Below, one piece after another: positions 34,271-43,366 of a DNA stretch of 46,835 nt. Source of the stretch: Mesorhizobium sp. ES1-4 (lineage in GTDB: Bacteria; Pseudomonadota; Alphaproteobacteria; Rhizobiales; Rhizobiaceae); contig NZ_JAIUGV010000027.1 of NCBI RefSeq assembly GCF_020164745.1, positions 1 to 46,835 of the forward strand. The letters run 5' to 3'. Position 1 is the first letter of the stretch; each line of letters begins with the position of its first letter. The notes under the pieces were generated by a model that was not told the origin of the DNA, did not search any database, and worked only from the letters and a program-made list of their open reading frames with translations. The position numbers and the translations under genes were made by a program.

Positions 34271-35143
34271 GTGGTCAAGTGGAAACTCGACGAATGCTTT
34301 AAGGCTGCAATCTTGAAGAGGATTGCCGCGCTCGGCCTGGCGGCGATGACAATCTCGTCCTTTGCCGGTTCGGCCTCGGCGGAGTCGCTGCTCGATAAGA
34401 TTAAGAACGGAGAAACGATCCGTCTTGGCTTCACCAATGAGCCTCCCAGTGCCTATCCTGGTGCGAACAACGAGCCGCTTGGCCTGGTCAATGTGATGAC
34501 ACTGGACGTTCTGAGAAAGATGGGAACGACCAAAATCGAGCCGGTCGTAACCGATTGGGGTTCCCTTGTCCCGGGCCTCCAGGCTGGTCGCTTTGACATC
34601 ATCACGGGCGGCATGTGGATTAAGCCGGAGCGGTGCCGCAACGTCCTGTTCAGCGAACCGATCGCATCGAGCAATGATTCGATGATCGTGCCGAAGGGCA
34701 ATCCGGAAGCGCTGCATTCCCTCCATGACGCTCAGAAGAAGGGGCTTACCCTGGCCATCATGACGGGTACCACCGCAGTCGAGCAGGCGAAGAAATTAGG
34801 TTTCCCTGACGACAAGGTTATGCAGGTCGCCGGACCGCCCGAGGTCGTACAGGCTGTAAAGGCCGGCCGCGCCGCTGCCGGCTCGCTCTATAGTCTGAAC
34901 GCGACGACTCTTGCCGAGCAGGATCCCAGCATTGAGGTGGCTGACCCGTATACCCCGCCGGGACCGAATGAACATCCCGCCATAGCCTTCCCGCTCAGCG
35001 AACAGGCTGCGGTAGACGCGTTCAATGCTGTGTTGAAAGACTATATTGGCTCTGACGAAATGATGGCCGCGGTCGGCAAATATGGTTACACCAAACGCGA
35101 TCTCCCGGATGGCAGCAAGACCGCTGATCTTTGCAAGGGCTGA
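34271..35143 (+). CDS. ehuB: EhuB-like solute-binding protein of an ectoine/amino-acid ABC importer
   Basis: 290 residues from GTG, with GGAGGA upstream. A signal peptide (charged start, ILKRIAALGLAAMTISSFAG, cleavage after SASA) is followed by a family 3 periplasmic binding domain: ETIRLGFTNEPPSAYPGANN, LDVLRKMGTTKIEPVVTDWG, and RFDIITGGMWIKPERCRNVL. The latter stretches resemble EhuB of Sinorhizobium (ectoine/5-hydroxyectoine binding), whose pocket uses several aromatic side chains. First gene of an operon with two permeases and an ATPase; two broken paralogues lie elsewhere in the window. A related amino acid such as diaminobutyrate is possible as substrate. Confidence 0.85.
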   Translation: MVKWKLDECFKAAILKRIAALGLAAMTISSFAGSASAESLLDKIKNGETIRLGFTNEPPSAYPGANNEPLGLVNVMTLDVLRKMGTTKIEPVVTDWGSLVPGLQAGRFDIITGGMWIKPERCRNVLFSEPIASSNDSMIVPKGNPEALHSLHDAQKKGLTLAIMTGTTAVEQAKKLGFPDDKVMQVAGPPEVVQAVKAGRAAAGSLYSLNATTLAEQDPSIEVADPYTPPGPNEHPAIAFPLSEQAAVDAFNAVLKDYIGSDEMMAAVGKYGYTKRDLPDGSKTADLCKG

Positions 35144-35153
35144 AGCTATGCGT

Positions 35154-35190
35154 CTGACCGCTCCCCGGCCCTTGGCCGGTAGGCGGTCAG
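35154..35190. terminator. Intercistronic hairpin between ehuB and ehuC
   Basis: CTGACCGC (35154-35161) pairs with GCGGTCAG (35183-35190) and inside it CCGGCC pairs with GGCCGG. No T-run follows. Such structures commonly protect the binding-protein message and reduce permease expression. Confidence 0.65.
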
Positions 35191-35202
35191 TGGGGAGGGC
35201 AT

Positions 35203-35874
35203 ATGAGTAAGGTCGATCTCAGCTTTATCTTTGCCGTGCTCACCAAGGGCGTCATGACTACGGTCATCGTCACTCTTGGCGCCTGCGTCGTAGCGATCGT
35301 CCTTGGGCTTTTCGTGGGCCTGACCCGAGTCTCTCCCCGTCGGCAGTTGCGCTGGTTCAGTATCGCCTACATCGAATTCTTCCGCGGGACGTCCATGCTG
35401 GTTCAGCTCTACTGGTGGTTCTTTGTATTGCCGATTTTCGGTATTTTCCTGTCGCCGTGGACTGTCGGAATTTTGGGGATCGGAATGAATGCCTCTGGCT
35501 ACGCAGCCGAGTATGTCCGCGCCGCCATTCAGGCCGTTGATAGGGGCCAGTATGAGGCATCTACAGCGCTCAATTTTTCGCGGCTCACCATGATGCGGCG
35601 TATTATCCTCCCACAGGCAATGCGCGCCATGCTGCCGACCTGGGGTAACATGCTCATCGATGTGCTTAAGGGTAGCTCGCTCGTCTTCTTCATCACCATT
35701 CCCGAATTTACTAGCGCCGCCAAGCAGGCGGCCGACGCAACTGGCGATTATATGCTGTTCTTTGCGGTTGCACTATTCGGTTATTACATCATCGCGCGCG
35801 CCCTCATCACTCCTTTCGTGCGCTGGCTGGAACGCCGCGTCTCGCGCGGTTTCGTTCGGGAGCAGGTGGCTTGA
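35203..35874 (+). CDS. ehuC: EhuC-like ABC importer permease
   Basis: 223 residues, HisM/GlnP family of polar amino-acid permeases. Several transmembrane helices (for example VMTTVIVTLGACVVAIVLGL), the FRGTSMLVQLYWWFFVLP motif typical of the family, and the EAA loop YEASTALNFSRLTMMRRIIL, which contacts the ATPase. GGGAGGG precedes the ATG. It sits 59 bases after ehuB and overlaps the next gene by 4 bases, so it is part of the same operon. It forms a heterodimer with EhuD in the inner membrane. Confidence 0.88.
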   Translation: MSKVDLSFIFAVLTKGVMTTVIVTLGACVVAIVLGLFVGLTRVSPRRQLRWFSIAYIEFFRGTSMLVQLYWWFFVLPIFGIFLSPWTVGILGIGMNASGYAAEYVRAAIQAVDRGQYEASTALNFSRLTMMRRIILPQAMRAMLPTWGNMLIDVLKGSSLVFFITIPEFTSAAKQAADATGDYMLFFAVALFGYYIIARALITPFVRWLERRVSRGFVREQVA

Positions 35875-36539
35875 AGATCTGGGATTGGTCTTACGTATGG
35901 GAGGCTTTCCCATATCTCTATCAGGGAGCGATCGTCACCATTGAGGCTACGCTGCTCGGGTTTGCGATCGCGCTGATATTGGGTCTTGTCTTCGCGATGA
36001 TTCGCCAGTCGCCAAACCGCTACGTCTCGACCACCATGGCGGAGATCGTGGAGTTTATCCGTTCAACGCCCTTGCTGCTGCAGTTGTTCTTTGTCTATTT
36101 CGTTGGTCCGCAGATCGGAATCTTCATTCCTGCCTGGACGGCGGGAGTTGGCGTGCTGGGGATCCACTATGCAGCCTATTGTTCCGAAGTCTTCCGCGGC
36201 GGCATCGAGAATGTGGATGGCGGCCAGTGGGAGGCCTGTACGGCACTAAACCTTTCGCGAACGCGGACCTGGCGAACAATCATTCTGCCGCAGGCGATCC
36301 CGCCCATGGTGCCAGCTCTGGGCAATTACTTCATCGGCATGTTCAAGGACACGCCGGTCCTGGCGGCAATCTCGATCTTCGAGATGCTGCAGCAGGCGAA
36401 AAATTTCGGGGGCAATAACTATCGATACATAGAAGCGATCACTATGTGCGGCTTCTTCTACTACGTGTTCAGCTTGGTTGCTTCCGCTATCGTGCAGTCG
36501 GTCCGCGTCTGGCTCAACCGCCGCTACCATCTGCAATAG
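35871..36539 (+). CDS. ehuD: EhuD-like ABC importer permease
   Basis: 222 residues starting at a TTG that overlaps the ehuC stop (TTGA). HisM-type permease: EFIRSTPLLLQLFFVYFVGP motif near residue 60, EAA loop WEACTALNLSRTRTWRTIIL, and several hydrophobic helices. The TTG start and overlap imply translational coupling to EhuC, keeping the two permeases in balance. The last helix (FFYYVFSLVASAIVQSVRVW) is intact. Confidence 0.87.
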   Translation: MKIWDWSYVWEAFPYLYQGAIVTIEATLLGFAIALILGLVFAMIRQSPNRYVSTTMAEIVEFIRSTPLLLQLFFVYFVGPQIGIFIPAWTAGVGVLGIHYAAYCSEVFRGGIENVDGGQWEACTALNLSRTRTWRTIILPQAIPPMVPALGNYFIGMFKDTPVLAAISIFEMLQQAKNFGGNNYRYIEAITMCGFFYYVFSLVASAIVQSVRVWLNRRYHLQ

Positions 36540-36553
36540 GGAGGCCTTATACT

Positions 36554-37435
36554 ATGAGCGAATTTGTGCTTCGCTTCGAGGACGATCTCACGAAGCGCCC
36601 TAGGGCATCAGCCAGGCGGGACGAGCTTGACCTCGATATCAGGCGCAGCGAAAAAGTCATGAACGAACCCATAGTTCGCTTCGAGAACGTCACAAAGCGC
36701 TACGGCGCGTTGACGGTGCTGGACGAACTCAATCTCGAGATCGCACGCAACGAGAAGGTGTCCATCATTGGTCCGTCCGGCTCGGGCAAGACCACCGTTC
36801 TGCGCATGCTGATGACGCTTGAGCACATCAACGGGGGGGTGATATGGGTCGACGGTGAACCGTTGACGCATACGCAGAAGAACGGCCAAATAGTGCCGGC
36901 GAGCGAGCGTCATCTCCGTCGCGTGCGTGCCAAGATCGGTATGGTGTTCCAGCACTTTAACCTGTTCCCGCATATGACTGCTCTGCAGAACTGCATGGAG
37001 GCGCCGATCTCCGTCCTTGGGCTCTCGAAGAAGGAGGCGGAGGCCCGAGCGGCAGAGCTGCTCGACTTGGTGGGCCTCGGCGACAAGAAGAACCATTTCC
37101 CGATCCAGCTTTCCGGGGGCCAGAAGCAACGCGTGGCGATCGCTCGGGCGTTGGCCATGCGGCCCAAGGTGATGCTGTTTGACGAGGTGACATCAGCGCT
37201 TGACCCGGAACTGGTTGGAGAGGTGCTCAACGTCATCCGCAAGCTCAGCGCCGAACATGACCTCACAATGCTGATGGTCACGCACCAGATGGGCTTTGCC
37301 AAGGAGTTCTCCGATCGCGTGTGCTTCTTTTCTGGCGGTAAGATTGTCGAGCAAGGCCCGCCCAGCCAGCTTTTAGGCAATCCGCAAAACGAGCGAACGC
37401 AGCAGTTTCTCAATGCGGTGCTGGAGACGAGGTGA
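36554..37435 (+). CDS. ehuA: EhuA-like ABC importer ATPase with duplicated N-terminus
   Basis: 293 residues counting from ATG 36554, which has GGGAGG nine bases upstream. Walker A GPSGSGKTTVLRML, Q-loop MVFQHFNLFPHM, signature LSGGQKQRVAIARAL, Walker B VMLFDEVTSALDPE and H-loop MVTHQMGF are all intact; this is a GlnQ/HisP-type ATPase. The first 35 residues (MSEFVLRFEDDLTKR...DELDLDIRRSEKV) are an imperfect in-frame repeat of residues 36-69 (MNEPIVRFENVTKRY...DELNLEIARNEKV), where the normal protein starts. ATG 36659 would give a normal-length protein but has no good ribosome site. The extra piece lies ahead of strand 1 and may be tolerated. It drives uptake by EhuBCD. Confidence 0.87.
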   Translation: MSEFVLRFEDDLTKRPRASARRDELDLDIRRSEKVMNEPIVRFENVTKRYGALTVLDELNLEIARNEKVSIIGPSGSGKTTVLRMLMTLEHINGGVIWVDGEPLTHTQKNGQIVPASERHLRRVRAKIGMVFQHFNLFPHMTALQNCMEAPISVLGLSKKEAEARAAELLDLVGLGDKKNHFPIQLSGGQKQRVAIARALAMRPKVMLFDEVTSALDPELVGEVLNVIRKLSAEHDLTMLMVTHQMGFAKEFSDRVCFFSGGKIVEQGPPSQLLGNPQNERTQQFLNAVLETR

Positions 37436-37997
37436 GTTGCGGGTTGTGCCGCTAGTTGAGTTATCCCGTGGGTGGCTTCCGGGCAGGAACTGGTCCGTTC
37501 GGAGCAGGCTGCCCTGCGACGAACCTACGCGCGGTTTTTCAGGGCCGGGTTGATGTCGAGGTTACTGCCCCAGTTCATTCAGGACTGCATAACTAGGATC
37601 GTCCGGTCCAAGCCCCAGATTGGTCGAGTTAGGTAAATAGCGCTGCCCGTTCGGCAGTTGCGAGCTTGAAGATCTGATGTGCGTTCAATCTGCCATTCAG
37701 GGCATCTGGGCTCTGGAAAGTGCCCTAACACGATTGTCTGACGGCGGACGCAAACCCGGTATCCTACAGGCCCGGGGAGGGTCGCACAAGCGTTCTGCGG
37801 TTTCCCAGTTTTTACGGCTTTCATGCGAATGCACCAAAACAATGCCGACTTACTGCGCCTGGAAAGGCATGTTTCTCTGAAACAGCCGTTTCGACGCTGT
37901 TAAATTCGTGCATTCAGAGAGAACCTGTATCGCGCAGGTGATGGGCATTTGCTGCCGAAATCACCATCTTAGCTGCTTCCAGAAGAAGGATGCTTCC
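37436..37997. other. Intergenic stretch ahead of the EutA-like gene
   Basis: About 560 bases without a gene. Near the end, AACAGC (about 37880) and GCTGTT pair, nested in CTCTGAA / TTCAGAG, forming a possible leader hairpin ending near 37920. A TGCGAAT motif (37824-37830) resembles those near the lrp gene. Confidence 0.35.
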
Positions 37998-38666
37998 GTG
38001 ACAACTCAACAAAGGGCCCTCGGAATTATTGGGCTGGAGATCGGACTTCCGCCTCGTGAATTTCCGCCACCGCAACCGGAGTCGGTCTTCAACCCGGCAA
38101 CTTTCGACTTCCCAATTATAATAGAGACCGCGGCCGGGGCTTTGGAGGAGAGGGTCATTCCCGGTGATGCTTCTCTCGAGCCGGCCTACATTGCAGCTGC
38201 CAGGCGGTTGGTCGAGCGCGGAGCAGTCGCGATAACCGGGGACTGCGGGTTCAGTATCCGGTACCAGGCTGCAGTGGCCGCGTCTGTCGAAGTCCCGGTG
38301 GCCATGTCGAGCCTGCTACTGGCGCCCACGCTACTCCGGCAGCTTCCAGCTGACGCAAAGCTCGCCGTTGTGGCCGCAGACTCAAGACACTGCGGCAAAG
38401 AGCTGCTGGGCATAGATTCATCCGCAGAGGCAAGAGTAGTCATCGGCGGCATTGAAGGTGACGCGTGGCCGGCTGGTGTTGTTGAAATGGAGTCGGAGGT
38501 TGCAGCCTGTGTCGCGCGACTTGGCGCCGCACATCCGGGGATTGCCGCCCTCCTATTTGAATGTACATTGTTCCCGATGGTGACGTCAGCAATCCGTCGT
38601 AGGACAGGACTGCCCATCTATGACGCCGCGACCCTTTATCGGATGACATTCGCGTCCGTGGCTTGA
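37998..38666 (+). CDS. EutA-like Asp/Glu/hydantoin racemase-family protein
   Basis: 222 residues from GTG 37998 with AGAAGAAGGA upstream; the longer upstream frame is not used. The racemase superfamily marks are two cysteine loops: ITGDCGFSIRYQ (about residue 82) and LLFECTLFPM (about 187), placed symmetrically as in Asp/Glu and hydantoin racemases and arylmalonate decarboxylase. In Sinorhizobium the ehuABCD operon is followed by eutA, a member of this superfamily, so position and family both suggest a EutA equivalent in ectoine utilisation. The further eutB, eutC and eutE genes are missing; an eutD/doeA-like gene is at 18.5 kb. The spacing from ehuA (562 bases) suggests its own promoter. Confidence 0.75.
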   Translation: MTTQQRALGIIGLEIGLPPREFPPPQPESVFNPATFDFPIIIETAAGALEERVIPGDASLEPAYIAAARRLVERGAVAITGDCGFSIRYQAAVAASVEVPVAMSSLLLAPTLLRQLPADAKLAVVAADSRHCGKELLGIDSSAEARVVIGGIEGDAWPAGVVEMESEVAACVARLGAAHPGIAALLFECTLFPMVTSAIRRRTGLPIYDAATLYRMTFASVA

Positions 38667-38919
38667 CCGCTTGGAGGCCACTATCCCAAAATATGAGCTC
38701 ATGTCTGGTATGAGTTGCGGCTCGTTATTGTAACACACGTCCGCATCTTGTCGAATACTCTGTCGAGACTGGATCCTCGATTTCCGAGGTCAGGACGCGG
38801 TGCCTGAGATGCAGGTTGGATTTTTGGAACTCGTGCTGGTCGACCGTGATCCAGACGCTAAGCGGCGACCGACTTCGGCCGGAGTTGAAGCAGGGCGATC
38901 AAGGGCCACAAAAATCACT

Positions 38920-39985
38920 TCAGCCACCTGAGCAGGAGGGAGAAGTTGTATCCGGCGGCGGCCAGGACGGCGTTGAGGGCGTCGCCCTGCTGGCCGGCGA
39001 GGTAGTTGCGGCCCATGCGGTGTTCGTTCTTGATGTGGCCGATATGACGCTTGCCAGCGTGTGGCCGTCATAGGGATTGCCGGGCAGCGCTTTTGCATGC
39101 AGGGCGAACTGGCCGCCCTTGGAGCGCTTCAGCGTGGTGGCCACCGACACCTTCACACCGAACTCGTAGGGCATATGCGCCTTGCCCTTGCCAATGCATT
39201 CCACCTCGTGCGCGTGCAGGCTGTAGATCTTGCGGCCGCGCTGGCGCTGGCGTTGCTAGAGAACGGTGGCGGCCTGGTAGAACGGCCATTTGAAGAGCGC
39301 GTCCAGCCCCGCATCGCCGGCGATCTGGCGAGAAATGTCGCGAATGGTCCGGCCGAGATAGGTCTTGAGCCTGCGCAGCGCCTTGTTGGCCCGCTTGAAC
39401 TGCTTGGCGTGGGCATAGCGCTGGTGGCTGATCAGCGCCAGCTGATAGCTCTGGCGCAAATGGAGCTCCTTCCCTCTTGGCCAGCCGCACCAGCCGTTCG
39501 CGCGCCCGGTTGATGAGCTTGGCGTCGGTCGGGAACATGACGTTCTTCGGCTGCACGGTTGTGTCGACGATCACCTGGCGCGTGTCGGCCGGCTTCATCG
39601 CCCCGGTCTTGACCGCAAGGCTGAGGCTCTCCTGCAACAGCGCCACGATCCGCTCCTCGCCCATGCGGCTGCGCCAGCGCGTCATCGACGAGAGGTCGAA
39701 CGGCAGCGTATGGCAAAAGAACGTCTCGCCGGTGAGATACTGGAAGTAAGGGTTCTCCACCCAGCGCTCGCACAGCACCTCATCCGACAGGTTGAAGGTG
39801 TGCTTGAGGATCGCCAGCCCCGCCATCAGCCGGGTCGGCAGCGGCGGCATGCCGGGGCCGTCCGAATAGACGGCGCCGAAACGCTCCTCCAGCACCGGCC
39901 GGTCGATCGCCTGCTTCATGTTGATGATCTGATCGAGCCTGGAGCGGAACAGGTCCTGCTCTCCCGTCTCGCGTGGCTTGGACAT
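38920..39985 (-). pseudogene. IS5/IS1182-type transposase, disrupted
   Basis: The N-terminal 180 residues are intact from ATG 39985: TGEQDLFRSRLDQIINMKQA, VYSDGPGMPPLPTRLMAGLA, WVENPYFQYLTGETFF, and the first catalytic acid in VIVDTTVQPKNVMFPTDAKL. A frameshift near 39465 moves the rest (RQSYQLALISHQRYAHAKQF, KRANKALRRLKTYLGRTIRD) to another frame; a TAG near 39257 interrupts QAATVL / QRQRGRKIYSLHAHEVECIG; and a deletion joins GNPYDGHTLA directly to GKRHIGHIKNEHRMGRNYLA, removing the third-acid region. It therefore cannot transpose. Confidence 0.85.
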
Positions 39986-40057
39986 TCGCCGTCCCCTCGA
40001 TTCGCCGCCGCCGAACCGAGTGAATCACGCTCCGCAGCACAAGGGAATCGCAAAACC

Positions 40058-40102
40058 GAATTGCAGGAAAACAGCGTCCAAATACCGCTAATCCTGCAAT
40101 TC
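40058..40102. repeat. 11-bp perfect inverted repeat beside the IS5-type gene
   Basis: GAATTGCAGGA at 40058-40068 and TCCTGCAATTC at 40092-40102. It lies upstream of the transposase start and may be its leader, operator or part of the element end. Confidence 0.5.
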
Positions 40103-40700
40103 AAAAGACGCTATCCGCCTCAATCAAAAGGCCAGATCAATGGCTTGCGGATAGTTCACGGTCGACGAGCTGGCGGCCACGCATCAGGCTGGAGATCCAT
40201 CAGCGTTTACATCGTTTTTCAACGGGCGGCTCAAGCTCCGTGTTGTTGCGCGGCGCGCAGCTTGTCGAACGCCTCTTAGACCGTCGTGTGCCGGAAGAGG
40301 ATATCCTCTGGAATTTCGGCATCGACATTCCGACATCACACATCCGTGATAAAGGCGTTTGCGGCTCGACGGGACCCTCCAACCCGAGGTCGCGAACAGA
40401 ACCTGAATGACTGCCTCGTTTGCTATATGCGAATTGTCCGTGGGCGCCGCCAGGAGCTGGAACCGGCCAATCGACTTTAATTCTGGCTAGCTGTGCCCAG
40501 AATCGAGAAAAACGCCGGATTCATGCAGGCACAGCGGCCAATTTGCAGGAACCACCCCCCTGGGCACTGCTACTTATCTGGAATGAGGGGACTGTGGAGC
40601 TTCCGTCAAAAGGAAGCCAGATGTTCCGGGTTGAGGCCGTAGATCATCGTGGTCGTGTGAACATGAAGTGATGATAAAGCCGGCAAACAGGGAGGATAAA
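40103..40700. other. Intergenic stretch ahead of the peptide transporter operon
   Basis: About 600 bases. A plus-strand frame around 40225-40400 reads VERLLDRRVPEEDILWNFGI and so on and looks coding-like, but has no recognisable family or start. TGCGAATTG at 40428-40436 resembles half-sites near the lrp gene. The operon promoter should lie here. Confidence 0.35.
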
Positions 40701-42380
40701 ATGAGCCAATACTCATATAATCGTCGTGCGCTTATGAAGGCAATGCTGGCGATTTCGGCGACCCCTTGGGGGATTAACTCGAGGGCGTTCGCCTCGTCGT
40801 GCGACGATCGCATCCTGCGAATCGGCGGACTGGGTGGAGGCCCTGATTCGATGAACCCCTTCGCCACTTGGGGCTCCTTTTGGCCCTTGGCTATTTGCTA
40901 TGATTTCTTGGTCTGCATAGACGCCCAGCGATACGACGATCGAAAGGGCTTTGCCCAATCTTGGTCCGTCGCCGACGACAACCTCACTTGGACCTTCAAG
41001 ATCTGGCCCGGCATGAAGTGGTCGGACGGCCAGCCTGCTACCGCTAGGGACGCGGCGTTCACTTATAGTTATTTGCACGATTCCATAGGCAAGCCCGACG
41101 AGCTAAACGTCGGGTGGAACAGCACCAGCGGTCTTGAGAACGTCGAGTCCATCAAAGCGTTCGACGACGAGACTTTGCAGATCGTGACCAAGTTCCCCGC
41201 GACCTGGCCAATAGACAATATCATAATGATCGTTCCCGAGCACATTTGGAAGGACATCAGCTATGCTGACGCACGCGTAACCTTCCGCAACGATCCGCCT
41301 TTGGTGGGTACGGGACCTATGATCGTTTCGGAGTTTCACCAGGGCCAGTTTACACGCCTGACGCCGAACCCCTATTTCCGTACGGGGAAGCCCCAAATCG
41401 CGGGGGTGATCCTGCGGTCCTTCGATGCCGCCGATCCGATTGCGCAAGGTCTTAAGAGCGGGGAACTCGATTATGGCAACTACCTGACGTCCGCCCAGTG
41501 GGCTGATCTCTCGAAGGATCCCGACATTGTAGTCGGTGAATCCCGCATAGCTCAGAAAACCTATCTCGCCTTCAACACCGCTTCGGGAGATGGCGCAGGT
41601 AGCACCAAGGCTCTGCAGGATCCGGCGTTTCGCGATGCGCTCGGCTACGCGATCGATCAGAAGGCCATCGTCGATCGAGCCATGCGCGGACACGCCGACC
41701 CTGGTGTCGGACTCGCAATGCCGGTGGCGGCCGATTACTATTCAGATCTGAACGACATCAGGCGCCACTTCGATCTCGCCGAAGCCAACCGCCGGCTTGA
41801 CGCCGCAGGGTACCGGGACACGAACGGCGATGGCATTCGGGAGGACAAGGACGGGAAGAGTTTCCAGCTAGAGCTGGTGTCTGGACCTTCAGCAAATATA
41901 GAGATGCCGGTCGCGGCAGTGCAGTTTATCGCTGGCTGGTTGGAGCAAATCGGTATCCCTGTATCGGTGACTCGGCTCGACTCCGGTGCGCTGAGCGCCC
42001 GCGCCGCAGCTCCGGCGAAAGGCGGCGGAGGGTGGGATCTGCTCATTTCCGATACCTGGCAAGGCCCAACACCTAAAGACCTGCTCATCTTCGGCAGCAG
42101 CAATTCCATCGGCATCAAGAACAAGGCGTACTGGACGAATGCGGAGTTCGACAAACTGTTCGCGGAGGTGCAGGTCACCGTTGACCTCAAGAAAAACCAA
42201 AAGCTGGTCGACCAGGCAGCGCGACTAATTTATACTGAAGCGCCTTACATCGTACTATGTTACCCCACCCTGCTCGAAGCCCACCGGAGGGATTGCTTCG
42301 AGGGTTGGGGAAAGCAAGGCATCATGTCGATGGACAGCTACTTCCCATTCGATCGCTTGAAGCCGGTGCCCGCGCCGTGA
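40701..42380 (+). CDS. Peptide/opine-type ABC transporter solute-binding protein (family 5)
   Basis: 559 residues from ATG 40701, with GGGAGGA upstream. The N-terminus NRRALMKAMLAISATPWGIN with a twin arginine and a cleavage-like AFASS suggests Tat export. Family 5 marks: DRILRIGGLGGGPDSMNPFA, FAQSWSVADDNLTWTFKIWP (the usual LA..W..S.D...WTF.LR.GVKWSDG region) and the YKFDLAEANRRLDAAGY region seen as FDLAEANRRLDAAGYRDTNG. Such proteins bind di- or oligopeptides, opines or other small molecules. First gene of a five-gene operon; the next start overlaps its stop. The arrangement resembles y4tOPQRS of pNGR234a (from memory). Confidence 0.88.
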   Translation: MSQYSYNRRALMKAMLAISATPWGINSRAFASSCDDRILRIGGLGGGPDSMNPFATWGSFWPLAICYDFLVCIDAQRYDDRKGFAQSWSVADDNLTWTFKIWPGMKWSDGQPATARDAAFTYSYLHDSIGKPDELNVGWNSTSGLENVESIKAFDDETLQIVTKFPATWPIDNIIMIVPEHIWKDISYADARVTFRNDPPLVGTGPMIVSEFHQGQFTRLTPNPYFRTGKPQIAGVILRSFDAADPIAQGLKSGELDYGNYLTSAQWADLSKDPDIVVGESRIAQKTYLAFNTASGDGAGSTKALQDPAFRDALGYAIDQKAIVDRAMRGHADPGVGLAMPVAADYYSDLNDIRRHFDLAEANRRLDAAGYRDTNGDGIREDKDGKSFQLELVSGPSANIEMPVAAVQFIAGWLEQIGIPVSVTRLDSGALSARAAAPAKGGGGWDLLISDTWQGPTPKDLLIFGSSNSIGIKNKAYWTNAEFDKLFAEVQVTVDLKKNQKLVDQAARLIYTEAPYIVLCYPTLLEAHRRDCFEGWGKQGIMSMDSYFPFDRLKPVPAP

Positions 42381-43366
42381 ACGGAGGGGGAGGGAGCCGT
42401 CACATCCTGCGCATCATCGTCAGGGCCTCTATAACCCTCCTGATGGTGGCAGTCCTGAACTTCATCCTATTCCGAGTTATTCCAGGTGACCCTGCATCTC
42501 TTTTGCTTGGCGGGGCGCGCGTCAGCGTCACCGCCGAGCAGATTGAGGCGCAGAACCAACGTTGGGGCCTTGACCGGCCGCTGTTCCCGGACCAGGCGGT
42601 CGACTACCTGTCGGCAACACTCCGCGGCGATTTCGGCTACAGCTTCAAGTTCAGGGGCAGGCATGTCGCAGACCTGATAGCGGAACGCCTGCCGGACACC
42701 ATAGTCCTAGTCGGGGTTGCTCAGATAATGGCAATCGTTATTGGGGTGATGCTTGGGATCTACGCAGGCTGGCGCCGGGGAGGAGCCGGCGACCGTATCG
42801 CAACCGGAGCCTCTCTGGCGCTCTATTCTACGCCGGCTTTCTGGCTCGGCATGATCCTGGTGGTAATCTTCAGCACGGCATTGGGTTGGCTCCCGGGCTA
42901 TGGTGCATACTCGCCCGGCCTGATCACGGGCTCTCTTGGTTCGTTCCTCGACTACCTGCAACATCTCACGCTTCCCGCCACTGCGGTGGCGCTTGGGCTA
43001 ATCGGCCAGTACGTCGTCGTCGCTCGTGCCGCAATGAGTGACGTACTCACCGAGGATTACATGGTAACCGCACGGGCGAAAGGGCTGACCAACGGTCAAA
43101 TGCTGATGCGTCATGCATTTCGCAATGCAATGCTACCGGTCGTGACCTTGATCACCCTCAATATTGGCTATGTGGTCGCCGGGGCCATCACTGTCGAAGC
43201 CGTTTTCGCCTGGCCGGGTATCGGCGGGCTGACGGTGGAAGCACTCAACGCACGGGACTACCCAGTCCTTCAAGGCATATTCCTGTTGCTTGGCGTTTCA
43301 ATTGTTCTCGCAAACCTCGTAGCCGATCTTGCCTACAGCCTTCTAGATCCGAGGGTCCGACAATGA
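42377..43366 (+). CDS. Peptide-type ABC transporter permease (DppB/OppB-like)
   Basis: 329 residues from a GTG that overlaps the previous stop (GTGA). DppB-type marks: N-terminal RIIVRASITLLMVAVLNFIL, FRVIPGDPASLLLG, LGLDRPL-like RWGLDRPLFPDQ, and the EAA region TARAKGLTNGQMLMRHAFRN, with AVFAWPGIGGL near the end. It overlaps the next gene by 4 bases. It pairs with the DppC-like protein in the inner membrane. Confidence 0.9.
   Translation: MNGGGGSRHILRIIVRASITLLMVAVLNFILFRVIPGDPASLLLGGARVSVTAEQIEAQNQRWGLDRPLFPDQAVDYLSATLRGDFGYSFKFRGRHVADLIAERLPDTIVLVGVAQIMAIVIGVMLGIYAGWRRGGAGDRIATGASLALYSTPAFWLGMILVVIFSTALGWLPGYGAYSPGLITGSLGSFLDYLQHLTLPATAVALGLIGQYVVVARAAMSDVLTEDYMVTARAKGLTNGQMLMRHAFRNAMLPVVTLITLNIGYVVAGAITVEAVFAWPGIGGLTVEALNARDYPVLQGIFLLLGVSIVLANLVADLAYSLLDPRVRQ

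Noticed and set aside
38790..39513. Plus-strand frames across the IS5-type gene
   Set aside because: They mirror the transposase on the other strand; the minus-strand reading matches the family.
40225..40400. Short coding-like plus-strand frame with VERLLDRRVPEEDILWNFGI
   Set aside because: No start, ribosome site or recognisable family; may be debris of a lost gene but cannot be supported.
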